Shown: positions 16,183 through 24,827, counted from the stretch's first letter. The stretch is DNA of 64,000 nucleotides from Phycisphaerae bacterium (GCA_024102815.1 JAGFJJ010000045.1:62001-126000), one strand, 5' to 3'. The notes: generated by a model not told the origin, from the letters alone. Made by a program: numbers and translations.

Positions 16183-16467
16183 ATGCCCACGCCTCGTGGG
16201 CATGTCTTCACCCCGAAGGGGTGATCGATAGCCAGGTAGAGTGCATCTCGATGCACCTATTGCTCCGCCCCCGCGCCGCTAATCCCTCCCGTTCGGCAGC
16301 GCAAGGGGGCAACTTGATACACCGTTTGGAATTGCGACAATGTTCGCGTGCGCTGATGTGCCTTCGACGGCAGGATCAGGGTGAGGGCGCGACTCATTAC
16401 TTCACGCCTTTGGCGTGTGAACGTCGGCCGTGGTTTAGTCACGAAGAGGTGCATCAAGATGCACGCT
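16183..16467. repeat. Repeat unit A: hairpins plus possible RAYT remnant
   Basis: ATGCCCACG-CCT-CGTGGGCAT (16183-16203) comes first. A unit of about 230 bases then runs from GTGCATC-TC-GATGCAC (16241-16256) to GTGCATC-AA-GATGCAC (16449-16464), inverted with respect to each other. Its right half (16319-16467) aligns closely with 17438-17581. On the plus strand that half can encode GEGATHYFTPLACERRP, like the GATYFFT start of REP-associated tyrosine transposases, but the same bases also form a hairpin (TTCACGCC-TTT-GGCGTGTGAA), so the protein match may be fortuitous. The gap 16008-16487 has no gene. Confidence 0.65.
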
Positions 16468-16487
16468 TGGCTAAGTAGGCTAACAGC

Positions 16488-16913
16488 ATGTCCTCCATGG
16501 ATGGAAGAAATCCTCATCATAATTACCTTGCGCGGCATCGAAACCTTGCTTTTGTCGGCGCCATGATTGTCGGCCTGTTCTCGAGGTGGGCATGCCTCTA
16601 TTTCTCCACCGTAGAAGACTTCTTTGTAACGAGGCTATACCAACCGATTTTTGGTCTATTACAAGTGTTTAGCTTCGTATCGCCACTGAATCCAGATCCG
16701 GAGTTGTACTTATTCAAAGTTGATACTCTGGATTGCGCATTCTATCTAAGCAGACTTCTTGTCGCAAGCCTATCGACTTCCGCGGCAATTCTGATGTTTC
16801 ACATGTTTGCCTTTCGTACAGTACGGACGTCTGAGACGCGTTGTGGCCGATGCGCGTACCGGCTTCATGGCCTGACAACTCCACGATGTCCGGAGTGTGG
16901 CCAGGAAATATGA
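16488..16913 (+). CDS. Small membrane protein with paired-CxxC zinc ribbon
   Basis: A 141-residue protein with hydrophobic helices at about 20-40, 52-68 and 88-110, then a C-terminal zinc ribbon CGRCAYRLHGLTTPRCPECG (about 119-138). This ribbon resembles the CGYDLRGL-PRCPECG tails common in planctomycete proteins. No strong ribosome site is visible at ATG 16488; ATG 16497 is an alternative. The sequence is clearly less GC-rich than the surroundings. It overlaps the next gene by four bases (ATGA), forming a two-gene unit of like proteins. Function unknown. Confidence 0.65.
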   Translation: MSSMDGRNPHHNYLARHRNLAFVGAMIVGLFSRWACLYFSTVEDFFVTRLYQPIFGLLQVFSFVSPLNPDPELYLFKVDTLDCAFYLSRLLVASLSTSAAILMFHMFAFRTVRTSETRCGRCAYRLHGLTTPRCPECGQEI

Positions 16914-17245
16914 GACATATATTCAGAATACTATTGGTACTCTTGGTCTCTTTGCTGATTGGGGCAACAGTACACTCCCTTGTGACATGGCCCTTTTCGC
17001 CCGGATGGTTTTTTGAGAGGAATTTGACAGATTTTTTGCAAGGCCATTCGCACATTAATCAAGATATCGATTTTATTCTTGCCAAGACGTTGATGTCTTT
17101 ACCTGGTATCACGGCTGGAGTTATTGCTTATCGCGTTTTGTTGGGTCGGTGTTACTTGGATGGATACACACGCTGCGGGGCTTGCCGGCGCATGCTACGT
17201 AATCTCAAGGAACCCGCCTGTCCATACTGTGGTCGCCCATTCTAG
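16910..17245 (+). CDS. Second small membrane protein with zinc ribbon
   Basis: A 111-residue protein beginning MRHIFRILLVLLVSLLIGAT, with a first membrane helix there and a second near 62-80, and a C-terminal ribbon CGACRRMLRNLKEPACPYCG. The start is placed at ATG 16910, where it overlaps the upstream stop (ATGA); the frame extends upstream only within the previous gene. Same layout as its partner, helices followed by four cysteines, so the two probably work together. Low GC relative to the window. Function unknown. Confidence 0.65.
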   Translation: MRHIFRILLVLLVSLLIGATVHSLVTWPFSPGWFFERNLTDFLQGHSHINQDIDFILAKTLMSLPGITAGVIAYRVLLGRCYLDGYTRCGACRRMLRNLKEPACPYCGRPF

Positions 17246-17304
17246 ACGCGGTGCTCCTTGGCAACTAGGCCAGCCAGGCACGGTGTATCTTGACGCCGGG
17301 TGCC

Positions 17305-17581
17305 ATGCCCACGCCTCGTGGGCATGTCTTCACCCCGAAAGGGCGACCGACAGTAGCCGCGGGCCAGCGCCGGGTGCCATGCCCACGGCGTCCTCGGCGT
17401 GGCCATGGATTGACAAGCCAGGTTAGATGCGCCTTGAAGCACCGATTGGAATTGCCACAATGTCCGCACGCACTGCGGCGCTTGCAACGGCAGGAGGAAG
17501 GTGCGACTTATTTTTTCACGCCTTTGGCGCGTGAACGTCGGCCGTGCTTTAGTCACGAAGAGGTGCATCAAGATGCACGCT
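17305..17581. repeat. Repeat unit B
   Basis: ATGCCCACG-CCT-CGTGGGCAT (17305-17325) repeats the word at 16183-16203, with a degenerate second copy near 17375-17400. A unit homologous to unit A follows, from a decayed left hairpin (TTAGATGCGCCTTGAAGCACC, about 17424-17443, in which the arms no longer match well) to GTGCATC-AA-GATGCAC (17563-17578). The gap 17246-17604 has no gene apart from this. Plus-strand translation gives EEGATYFFTPLARERRP. Confidence 0.65.
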
Positions 17582-17604
17582 ACGCGGCTTGGAGGAGAAG
17601 GGTC

Positions 17605-18087
17605 TTGTACCGCACAGCGTTCGTATTCCCGGTGGTATCGAGCCTACTATTAATCGGATGCGTACAATCTGTCCCGTGTTTCGCTCGGCTAGAGCTAAGT
17701 GATCTAACGACTGGAGAGAGAATTACAGAGATTTTTCTCGAGTTCGCCACAATAAACACCCTTGGTGACTCGACGCCCGATGAGATCTTAGACTCTATCG
17801 GAAGGCGATACCCCGTCGTATCCGAAAGTTCAGGGACGCCTCGCCAAGCGGGTCGTGCCACGGTTGATGTTAACGTACGCGTCCTATCGTCAGTGGACAT
17901 TTCCAGCGGGCAGGTTGATCGGTTTTGGTTGGTGCGGTTTGAGCGAAATGACGGACTGACAGAGACAATCATCATTGAGTCCCCACTAGAGACTCCAGAT
18001 TTTGCAGATTTCGTGGGATTGAGGGGAAGCGGATCCCGCACCCGGGTTACGGTGGTCGGACAAGGATGTGGGAATCCAGCTAGGTAG
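17605..18087 (+). CDS. Lipoprotein of unknown function with TTG start
   Basis: A 160-residue protein beginning MYRTAFVFPVVSSLLLIGC, a lipoprotein signal with the acceptor Cys19. There is no ATG or GTG near the signal; TTG 17605 is preceded by GGAGGAGAAGG at 17591-17601, an excellent ribosome site. The frame runs far upstream through repeat unit B, which is not coding for this protein. The mature part is beta-type with LSDLTTGERITEIFLEF and FWLVRFERNDGLTETIII; no family recognised. It begins 24 bases after one hairpin repeat and ends exactly at the next (18088), and its base composition is lower in GC than its neighbours. Confidence 0.62.
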   Translation: MYRTAFVFPVVSSLLLIGCVQSVPCFARLELSDLTTGERITEIFLEFATINTLGDSTPDEILDSIGRRYPVVSESSGTPRQAGRATVDVNVRVLSSVDISSGQVDRFWLVRFERNDGLTETIIIESPLETPDFADFVGLRGSGSRTRVTVVGQGCGNPAR

Positions 18088-18494
18088 GGTGCATCTCGAT
18101 GCACCTCTTGCTCCGCCCCGGCGCCCCTATTCCCTCACGGGCGGAAATTCCACCGCCGACGTTCCGGGCCATTGGGGGTCGATCAATCCCGACCGAATAA
18201 AGCGGTGGATGCTCGACCACCGCCAATCCCGCGGAACGTCGACCAGCCCATGCCTGACCGGATTGAAATGAATGTAAACGACGTGCCTTCGCCAATCTCG
18301 CTTTCTACGAATCAAATGCTCGTAGCACCGTCGTAGCCAGACCGACCGCTGATGACGACGCCGTCCGCCATGTGCCGGATCGAGCAGCAAACATATGCGG
18401 GCATGGCTGAGGATTGTCGCCCGCCGAATTGGTCCATCAAGAGGCACGCTACGCGCCTACGCGCTGACCAAGAGGTGCATCAAGATGCACCCTG
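18085..18494. repeat. Repeat unit C: inverted hairpins enclosing a RAYT fragment
   Basis: GGTGCATC-TC-GATGCACC (18088-18105) and GGTGCATC-AA-GATGCACC (18474-18491) are inverted copies at the ends of a unit of about 405 bases. The left 25 bases inside (CTTGCTCCGCCCCGGCGCC) match those of unit A. A decayed hairpin (GGTCCATCAAGAGGCACGCT, 18431-18450) lies near the right end. The unit encloses a truncated transposase frame on the minus strand. Confidence 0.75.
18127..18447 (-). pseudogene. Truncated REP-associated tyrosine transposase (RAYT/TnpA_REP), C-terminal part
   Basis: The minus-strand frame reads HQRSVWLRRCYEHLIRRK, then HVVYIHFNPVRHGLVDVPRD and WRWSSIHRFIRSGLI, close to the C-terminal half of RAYT proteins (Y1/IS200-like transposases), which includes the tyrosine-bearing helix region and the YIHYNPVKHG-like block. 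The first half, with the HUH metal-binding motif, is missing, so it cannot be active. RAYTs act on hairpin REP sequences, and this fragment sits between two inverted hairpins, which supports the assignment independently. It is a non-autonomous relic; a complete copy would have to be elsewhere in the genome. Confidence 0.78.
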
Positions 18495-18519
18495 CCCCGT
18501 GCGGCGCGGCGCCGCGCGA

Positions 18520-19125
18520 TCAAAGCCCGCCCAGCAGTTCCGACACCTGCAAGCCCAGGGCGTTGCTGATGCGGGCCAGGGCCCAGATCGACGCCGCGTT
18601 CTTGCCCAGCTCCACCTGCGAAAGCTGCGAGGTGGTCAGGTCGGTGCGGTCGGAAAGCTGCCGAAGGGTCAGGTTCTGGGCGAGGCGGTGGCTGCGGATG
18701 CGCTGGCCGATGAGGCGGTTCAGTTCGTTCTCGTCGGTGTAGATGATGCCCATCCGCTGGCAGGCGCGGTCCACGGAAGCGACCAGCTCATCCTGCTTGA
18801 ACGGCTTGGGGATGTAGTCGCACGTGCCGCGACGCATCGTTTCCGTGGCGCTGTCCAGATCGGGATAGGCCGTCATCACGATGCAGCTCATCCGCGGGTC
18901 GATCGATTTCAGGCGCTCGACGACTTCGACGCCGTCCATCGCCGGCATGCGCAGGTCGATCAGCGCAACTTGAAACGACTCCTGCTCCGCCGCTTCCAAG
19001 GCCGAGTCGGCGTCGGTGAAGGTTCGCGGGCTGTAGCCGTGATCTTCGAGCAGTAGTCCGACGGTCTTGCAGATGGAGGGATCATCATCGACAACGAGGA
19101 CTTTAATGTGGTGTCTGACTGCCAT
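18520..19125 (-). CDS. Response regulator with XRE-type HTH output domain
   Basis: A 201-residue two-domain regulator. Residues 1-125 are a receiver with acidic pocket VVDDD (11-15), phosphoacceptor Asp57 in ALIDLRMP, Thr84 in MTAYP and Lys107 in IPKPF. Residues about 138-200 are an XRE-family helix-turn-helix (LRQLSDRTDLTTSQLSQVEL), an uncommon output domain since most receivers carry OmpR, NarL or Fis types. No histidine kinase lies next to it, so it is an orphan. The 324-base region upstream shows no clear promoter. Target genes unknown. Confidence 0.85.
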   Translation of the reverse strand: MAVRHHIKVLVVDDDPSICKTVGLLLEDHGYSPRTFTDADSALEAAEQESFQVALIDLRMPAMDGVEVVERLKSIDPRMSCIVMTAYPDLDSATETMRRGTCDYIPKPFKQDELVASVDRACQRMGIIYTDENELNRLIGQRIRSHRLAQNLTLRQLSDRTDLTTSQLSQVELGKNAASIWALARISNALGLQVSELLGGL

Positions 19126-19449
19126 TTTTGGTGATCTCCAAGCTCAGAAAAGCTGAACTGAAAAAGGAGGTGAAGCAGTTCTGCAAATAGCCCGGATGGC
19201 ATATGTTATCGGCCTGAGACTGTATTCCTGTGGGAGCAAGATTTCTCAGTTGCACGTTTGAAAAAACCAAAAGAGGACTTCGGTATTACGTTGGTGACAA
19301 GTATGCGTCACTTCCGAATTCCAGCGGAGCTACGAGAGCAAAGCGGGCTTTACTGCAAGGGCGCCTTGCTTCCGCTATCAGTGAATAATACGGCAGGGCT
19401 GGACGGAATTCAAGCAGCAGCGTGCAGAAAATGAGCGGCGGACCGGAAG
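19126..19449. other. Intergenic region without recognisable gene
   Basis: Between the DUF4340 gene's stop and the regulator's start, both on the minus strand. It contains AAAAAGGAGGTGAAG (about 19158-19172), which looks like a plus-strand ribosome site, but no frame of useful length follows. A minus-strand TTGTCA near 19300 lacks a matching -10. I see nothing else in it. Confidence 0.5.
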
Positions 19450-21906
19450 TCAGCGGGCTTCCAGGTCTTCCATGCGGACTTCAAGCCGAGCCAGATCGGG
19501 TACGGGGATCAGGAACACGCCGGGGACCCCGGAGACGTTGGCCGCTTGGCCGGGAATGCCCCGAGCGGACTCGGTCTTGGACGAAATGTTAAGCATTGCT
19601 GTAGAATCGTTTGTCTTTACGCTCACTTGGCGGGCGGGTTGATCTAAGCCGAATTGAGCGGGTGGCGTATCGGTTTGGGTCAGGAAGCTCCCGGCCTTGA
19701 GATCGTGAATCTGAAGGAGGAGGTTCTGGACCTTGGCCTGATCCAGGGGCAGGTCGGGCTCGCTGGTGTACTTCCATGCGTCGTTGCTCTTCTCGAAAGC
19801 GAAGCTGGCATCGCCGTTTCGGATGGAGAACGAAGAAACGGCCTCGGGATCGAACCGGAACAGTTCGCCGGAGCGGAATTCCTCGCCGAGCTGATCGAAA
19901 AACGCACGGGGCAATGCGTAGATCTGGGGCGCGCCCTCCCGAGCGGCAACGGCCTTTCCGTCGTGCATGGTCACCCAGAGCGTGTACGTCTGCGATGGCG
20001 GCTGGTACTCGACCTGGACGAGATCGCCGCTGTTTGCCTCTGTGCCGTTGTCTTCGTCCGAGGCGTCGGAATCGGTCGCCGTCTTGCCTTCGGCCTTGGC
20101 CTTGGGCTCCATGCGAAACTCGACGGGGGGCCTGTAAGAGAAGGCGATGGTCACTTCGGGATCGCGCAGCCCGAATGCGCTGAGCTCACCGTTATCGGCC
20201 AGAACGGTTTCGGCGCGGAGGCCGCCGAGGTTATCGACGAACTTGCCGAGGCGGTCCTGTCGAACAGGAGCGGAAACCGGTTCGGCCATGATCCACTGCG
20301 ACTCGGGCTTTTCGAATACGAGGGATTCCCGGTCGCCGGTGACGGGATTCGGGCGAGACAGCGACAAACGCTCGATGCGATTGGGAGAAAACTGAAAAAC
20401 CGTGCGGTCGAGATACTCGCGCGGCGCGCGGAGCAGCGGCTGGATGTCTTCCACGCGGAGCTTGGAAACGGGGCCATCCTCAAAGCGGGCGTAGACGAGC
20501 CGCCGGGTCTGCGGGTCGGTGTAGTTGCCGATAACCAATCGCTTGGCGGACGTTGACGCGGGCGTCGTCAGGCGGATGTCGATCTGAGGTTGATCCAGCC
20601 CGTATTGCGTCGGGTCGCCGGCCTGGTCCTCAAACACGACGGCGCGGAGGTTGCTGACGGTCGCGATCAGCTCATCGACAAGGGCGTCCTCGGCGCGCCG
20701 GCCGTCGTCAAAGAACCATCGTCCGTCACGTCGAACGAAGGCGGCCGAGCCTTCCGGTGTCGTCAGGTCCACGCGGGATGGGGCGGCGATCGGTGTGACG
20801 GTGACGCGCAGGTCGCGCCATTCGGAGGGAGAGAGGCGCAGCTTGTCGGCGGCGACCTTGAGGATGTCGCCGACGGCCGCGGTGCCGCCGAGCCGGACGA
20901 ACACCTTCGAGTCTTCGCCGAGCGGCGATTGCGTGGACATTTCGAATTCGTGGGTGGTCAATTCGGTGCGGGTCTTGGGCTTCTCTTCGCCGCCTTCCTC
21001 CTGGTTGGATTCATCCTTCGCCGATTCGGTCTCGTCGGATTCGACAGGCACCTGTTCCTCGACGGTTGCGCGGAAGGTGTAGGCCGCGGGTTCGAATCCG
21101 TAACCGCGAAGGCGGGCGGGGTCGTCGCTGTGCCACTTGAGGGCGCGCATGTTTCCGAAGGTCTGGACCATCGCCTTGACCTTGTCCGTCGCCGGTCCGG
21201 AAAAGGGTTGCTCGAAGCGCCAACCGGTGCGGCCGTCGGGCACAAGGATGTAAGTGACGGGCTGATCACCGGTGCGATCGACGATCTCCACGCGGCGGAC
21301 GTCCTCCGGCTTGAAGGACCAGAACTCCTGAACGCGATAGGCGATGCGGGAGGGAAGGAGAAGATCCTTGAATGAGGTGGTCGAGACAAGGATTTCGTCC
21401 TGGCCGGGGCGGCGGGCGTAGGACTCGCTCGGGGATCGGGCGATACCGACTTCGAGCGAGGCCGACTTGCCGTCGGCATCGGTGATGGTGGCCGTCCATT
21501 GGGGCGGGGCGAGTCCGGCCTCCTCGGGCGTGACGCTGCCCGGCTCCCCCGGTTTGAATGAAAGGACATACTGGGCGCGCTTGAGCGAATTGGCGATGCG
21601 CTCGACCTGCCAGCGCATGACCTTCATGGGGGTGGGAGCGGTCATTTCCCAGATGGGGTAGCCGTTCTCGTCCTTGTCCGTGGCTTCGAACACCCAGGGC
21701 TCGTCCTCGCCGTTCCGCTGGACAACGATCTTGACCGGATCGCCGAGCGATTCGGCGAGTACATCGCGGGCGACGGCGGCACCGGGATTGGCCGGTCCGC
21801 GGTCCGCTTCCTCCTCGGGCTTCGGCGGCGCGTTGGTTACGTAGAGGAAGCCGGCCACCAGGAGTGAGAGCAGAACGACGAGGTAGAGGGTCGTCTTGGT
21901 GTTCAT
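19450..21906 (-). CDS. DUF4340-repeat protein of a Gld-type ABC operon
   Basis: An 818-residue protein anchored by one N-terminal helix (about 6-25) with a long extracytoplasmic part. It carries DUF4340-type repeats, seen as recurring segments of the form D-x-V/L-x-x-L-x-x-x-x-x-L-R-A: ATDKVKAMVQTFGNMRAL, EDALVDELIATVSNLRAV, QDRLGKFVDNLGGLRAET and LDQAKVQNLLLQIHDLKAGS, plus a more diverged one near residue 100. DUF4340 proteins accompany GldF/GldG-like ABC systems in many bacteria. It is the last gene of the four-gene operon, 12 bases after the GldG-like gene. Two acidic, low-complexity inserts are present. Role unknown, likely an envelope partner of the ABC complex. Confidence 0.82.
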   Translation of the reverse strand: MNTKTTLYLVVLLSLLVAGFLYVTNAPPKPEEEADRGPANPGAAVARDVLAESLGDPVKIVVQRNGEDEPWVFEATDKDENGYPIWEMTAPTPMKVMRWQVERIANSLKRAQYVLSFKPGEPGSVTPEEAGLAPPQWTATITDADGKSASLEVGIARSPSESYARRPGQDEILVSTTSFKDLLLPSRIAYRVQEFWSFKPEDVRRVEIVDRTGDQPVTYILVPDGRTGWRFEQPFSGPATDKVKAMVQTFGNMRALKWHSDDPARLRGYGFEPAAYTFRATVEEQVPVESDETESAKDESNQEEGGEEKPKTRTELTTHEFEMSTQSPLGEDSKVFVRLGGTAAVGDILKVAADKLRLSPSEWRDLRVTVTPIAAPSRVDLTTPEGSAAFVRRDGRWFFDDGRRAEDALVDELIATVSNLRAVVFEDQAGDPTQYGLDQPQIDIRLTTPASTSAKRLVIGNYTDPQTRRLVYARFEDGPVSKLRVEDIQPLLRAPREYLDRTVFQFSPNRIERLSLSRPNPVTGDRESLVFEKPESQWIMAEPVSAPVRQDRLGKFVDNLGGLRAETVLADNGELSAFGLRDPEVTIAFSYRPPVEFRMEPKAKAEGKTATDSDASDEDNGTEANSGDLVQVEYQPPSQTYTLWVTMHDGKAVAAREGAPQIYALPRAFFDQLGEEFRSGELFRFDPEAVSSFSIRNGDASFAFEKSNDAWKYTSEPDLPLDQAKVQNLLLQIHDLKAGSFLTQTDTPPAQFGLDQPARQVSVKTNDSTAMLNISSKTESARGIPGQAANVSGVPGVFLIPVPDLARLEVRMEDLEAR

Positions 21907-21918
21907 GGTTAAACGTGC

Positions 21919-24066
21919 CTACCGCCTGCGAACGAGCCAGACGACGCCGCCCAGGGCCAGGGCCAATGCAGGCCAGGCGAAGATGGTCAGCGCCTGAATG
22001 ACGCGTTCGGTATCCTTGTTCGCAATTTCCAGTACGGAGACGTCGATGGGCTGGCCGACGTTCATGAATTCAGTGTTGTCGTTGAGCCAGTGCAACGAGT
22101 TGAGCACCAATGTGACGTTGCCGGGGTTCCTGGAGCGCATCATCAGACCCTGGGCGCCCATCATCAATTCCCGGGCGAACGCGATCTGATCGATCATGAA
22201 GTCGCGGGAACTGACCACGACAATCTTGTGGTCGCCGTGCTCTGCGGCGACGGCGATCGTGAACGGGCCCGTCTCATCGTCGGGCATTCGCGTCAGGTAC
22301 TCGCGCTTGGAGAGCTGTTCCTGGTAGTCGGAAAGGTTGTGTACGCCCCAGACGCCATCCTTTTCCGGCTGAACGATCAGGTCCTGAACGGTAACGCCCT
22401 CGGGCAGCTTGTCCGACCGCTCGAGCGGGGCGCACCAAGGAAGGTAGAGATCGCGGGCGCGGGTACCCGAAACGATCACGTGATTCGTGACGTCCGGCTC
22501 GTCCATGGTGAAGAAGTCCTGGCGGATGACGTTGTACTGGCCCGCCTTGACGCTGGCGGTCTGGATGAGCAGGACTTCGTCTTCGACCTTGATGCCCCAG
22601 TTGGACTGGAGGTAGTCGTTGAATTCGTAGCTTGCCGGAACTGGCGGAAACGGTCCGGGCATCCACCCGGCGAGAAACATGGCCCGTCCGCCGTTCTTGT
22701 CCAGCGCTTCGAGGAGGGCCTTGCTGTGGCTCTCGGAGAAGGGCGGCTCCTGGCTCGGTTGCCCGAAGGGCCCCGCCGGCGGAGGCGTCGGGCGGAGGAC
22801 GACGTAGATGATGCGCGTCGGCTCCGGATCGAAGGTCGGCGGGGTCATGGACGAAGCGAGGTCCCATTCTTTCACGTTGAAGTTGGCATCTTCAAGCTGC
22901 TGTTGCATTGTGAGCATGTCGCCCGCGGGATTCTGCCCGAAGCCCGGGGTGAACAGCGGCCGGCCTCCGTAGCGGACGAAGATGACGGCGGTCTGCTCCT
23001 GGTGGGTCGTGCGAAGGATGGCTGAGGTCACTTTTTCCTCGCCCTTGAACCCCCGCTGCTCGAAACGAGCGCGCAGGCCGAGGGTCTCGTCGCGGGGCGG
23101 CCAGACGTCCTGAAACTCGACGACGGTGGCATCGTTGGGGGTCTCGACGAGTATGGCGTTGCTGGTGGGCTGCATCTTGGCGAAGAGGTCTTCGATGCGA
23201 AGGGGTTCGAGTCCCTGGAGTCGCGTGATCTGGGCCTCGACCTTGCCGGTGATGTCCGCGAGGCGGTTGCCCATGCCGCGAAGGTATTCGAGCTGGGCGG
23301 GAGAGAGACTCGCGTCCTTCCCGACCTGGCCCTGGGCGTAATTCGCGAGCTCCTTGAAGTTGCGAGCGAGCTCATCGTAAAGCTGGCGGAGTTCATTGAC
23401 GGCGGCGCCGAGCTGCTTTTCGGGGGACTGCGTGTAGGCCTCGATCTGCTGGCGGCGCTGCTGCACGCCCTGGACGAGGTAATCCAAGGCGTTCTTGATG
23501 GCCGCGAGCGGGCGGGGCAGCTCGCCGCCGCTGAGTCCGGTGCTGAAGGCGCCAATGGTGTTGAGTTCGTCCTGGAGCGTCTGGGCGACGACGGGCGCGA
23601 TGTCGGTCTGGTAGGTCTCGATGACGGACTCGTACGTCTTGATGTTTTCCTTGAACTTTGGAAGGTCGCGGAGGCGGTCGCGCAGCTTGCGCATCTCCTC
23701 CTGTTCCTTCATGGGATTGATCCAGTCGGCCGTGACGCGGGCGCGGTTGGTGGCTTCATAGAGGTTGAGCAGGTCCATGACCGGCCGGCGGTAGCGCTGC
23801 TGGTCTTCCTCGTCGAGGTCGGTCTCGAAGTAGAGGGAGGTCAAGCGGACGGGCTGGTCGAGGCTGTTCAGCAGGTTGACGGTGCCCTCGCTGAGGCTAT
23901 TGACGCCGCTGGAGGTCATATCCCAGCGCTGAGAGAGCTTGAAGCCGATCATCTGGGCGACGACCACGATGGCGGCGACGAGAAGGATGCTGAGGGCGAC
24001 GTTGGCGCCGACGCCAATGCGTCGTCCGGCGGAACCCCTGGGCTGTGCTTGCGCGGCTACTGCCAT
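21919..24066 (-). CDS. GldG-like auxiliary membrane protein of ABC transporter
   Basis: A 715-residue protein with an N-terminal helix (about 23-45), a large extracytoplasmic region, and a C-terminal helix IFAWPALALALGGVVWLVRR. Around residues 50-120 it has the GldG N-terminal look (WDMTSSGVNSLSEGTVNLLN, then LTSLYFETDLDEEDQQRY). The middle (about 180-310) is helical and probably coiled coil. The C-terminal third carries the ABC-auxiliary region (GGRAMFLAGWMPGPFPPVP and IVVVSSRDFMIDQ). The start overlaps the end of the permease gene by 10 bases. It is named GldG-like by family only; gliding is not implied. Confidence 0.85.
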   Translation of the reverse strand: MAVAAQAQPRGSAGRRIGVGANVALSILLVAAIVVVAQMIGFKLSQRWDMTSSGVNSLSEGTVNLLNSLDQPVRLTSLYFETDLDEEDQQRYRRPVMDLLNLYEATNRARVTADWINPMKEQEEMRKLRDRLRDLPKFKENIKTYESVIETYQTDIAPVVAQTLQDELNTIGAFSTGLSGGELPRPLAAIKNALDYLVQGVQQRRQQIEAYTQSPEKQLGAAVNELRQLYDELARNFKELANYAQGQVGKDASLSPAQLEYLRGMGNRLADITGKVEAQITRLQGLEPLRIEDLFAKMQPTSNAILVETPNDATVVEFQDVWPPRDETLGLRARFEQRGFKGEEKVTSAILRTTHQEQTAVIFVRYGGRPLFTPGFGQNPAGDMLTMQQQLEDANFNVKEWDLASSMTPPTFDPEPTRIIYVVLRPTPPPAGPFGQPSQEPPFSESHSKALLEALDKNGGRAMFLAGWMPGPFPPVPASYEFNDYLQSNWGIKVEDEVLLIQTASVKAGQYNVIRQDFFTMDEPDVTNHVIVSGTRARDLYLPWCAPLERSDKLPEGVTVQDLIVQPEKDGVWGVHNLSDYQEQLSKREYLTRMPDDETGPFTIAVAAEHGDHKIVVVSSRDFMIDQIAFARELMMGAQGLMMRSRNPGNVTLVLNSLHWLNDNTEFMNVGQPIDVSVLEIANKDTERVIQALTIFAWPALALALGGVVWLVRRR

Positions 24067-24776
24067 CGGCGCATCTCCAAGACTTTCACCGCCAGGAACA
24101 GGAAGAAGGCGGTGGAGGTAATAAAGAAGATCAGGTTGTTCAGATCGACGAGGCCGCGGGTGAAGTCGGCATAGTGGGCGGCGATGGATATCTGCTGGAG
24201 CAGGACCTTGACGTTTCCTTCGACAAGGAGCGAGAGACGCTGGCTGGCGAAGGTCATGAGGGCGAGCAGGGCACTAGCGCCAAGCACGGCGACGACCTGG
24301 TGGCGGGTGATCGTGCTGAAGAACAGGCCCACGGAAATGAACAGCGAGCCGAGCAGCAGCAGGCCGAGGTAGTGGCAGACGAGAAGCCAGGGATCGAGAT
24401 TGCCGTAGACGGCCAGGAGGACGGGATAGAGCAGGGTGCTCAGCAGGAGCACGCCGTAGAAAGCCAGGCCGCCGAGAAACTTGCCGAGGATGACCTCGGC
24501 CTCGGTGATGGGGACCGTCAGGAGCGACTCGATCGTTCCGCTGCGGAGTTCCTCGCTCATCAGTCGCATGGTGAGCATGGGCAGGACGAAGACGAGGATC
24601 AGCACCATCCAGAACTCGACCGTGCTGCGCATGGAGGCTTCTTCGCCGGAGCGGAAAGTCCCCAGCCCGAAGGCCAGCCCGACGGTGAAGAGGAAGATGG
24701 CGAGCACCGCGTAGGCGACGGGGGAAAGGAAATACGCCCCGAGCTCGCGGTGGGCCATGGTGGTGATGTTTCGCAT
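24057..24776 (-). CDS. ABC-2 type permease, GldF-like
   Basis: A 239-residue protein with six membrane helices, beginning MRNITTMAHRELGAYFLSPV. The helices pair as ABC-2 permeases do, and the loop MRLMSEELRSGTIESLLTVP with ITEAEVILGKFLGGL is the typical coupling region. ATG 24776 has GGAG about ten bases upstream; an in-frame GTG at 24803 does not. It lies 51 bases after the ATPase gene and overlaps the GldG-like gene, so the three are translated as one unit. It forms the membrane pore for the ATPase at 24828. Confidence 0.88.
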   Translation of the reverse strand: MRNITTMAHRELGAYFLSPVAYAVLAIFLFTVGLAFGLGTFRSGEEASMRSTVEFWMVLILVFVLPMLTMRLMSEELRSGTIESLLTVPITEAEVILGKFLGGLAFYGVLLLSTLLYPVLLAVYGNLDPWLLVCHYLGLLLLGSLFISVGLFFSTITRHQVVAVLGASALLALMTFASQRLSLLVEGNVKVLLQQISIAAHYADFTRGLVDLNNLIFFITSTAFFLFLAVKVLEMRRWQ

Positions 24777-24827
24777 ATCGCTGTTTCTCCGATCCGTCCT
24801 CACGTTAATACATGAACCGGGCGAGGG

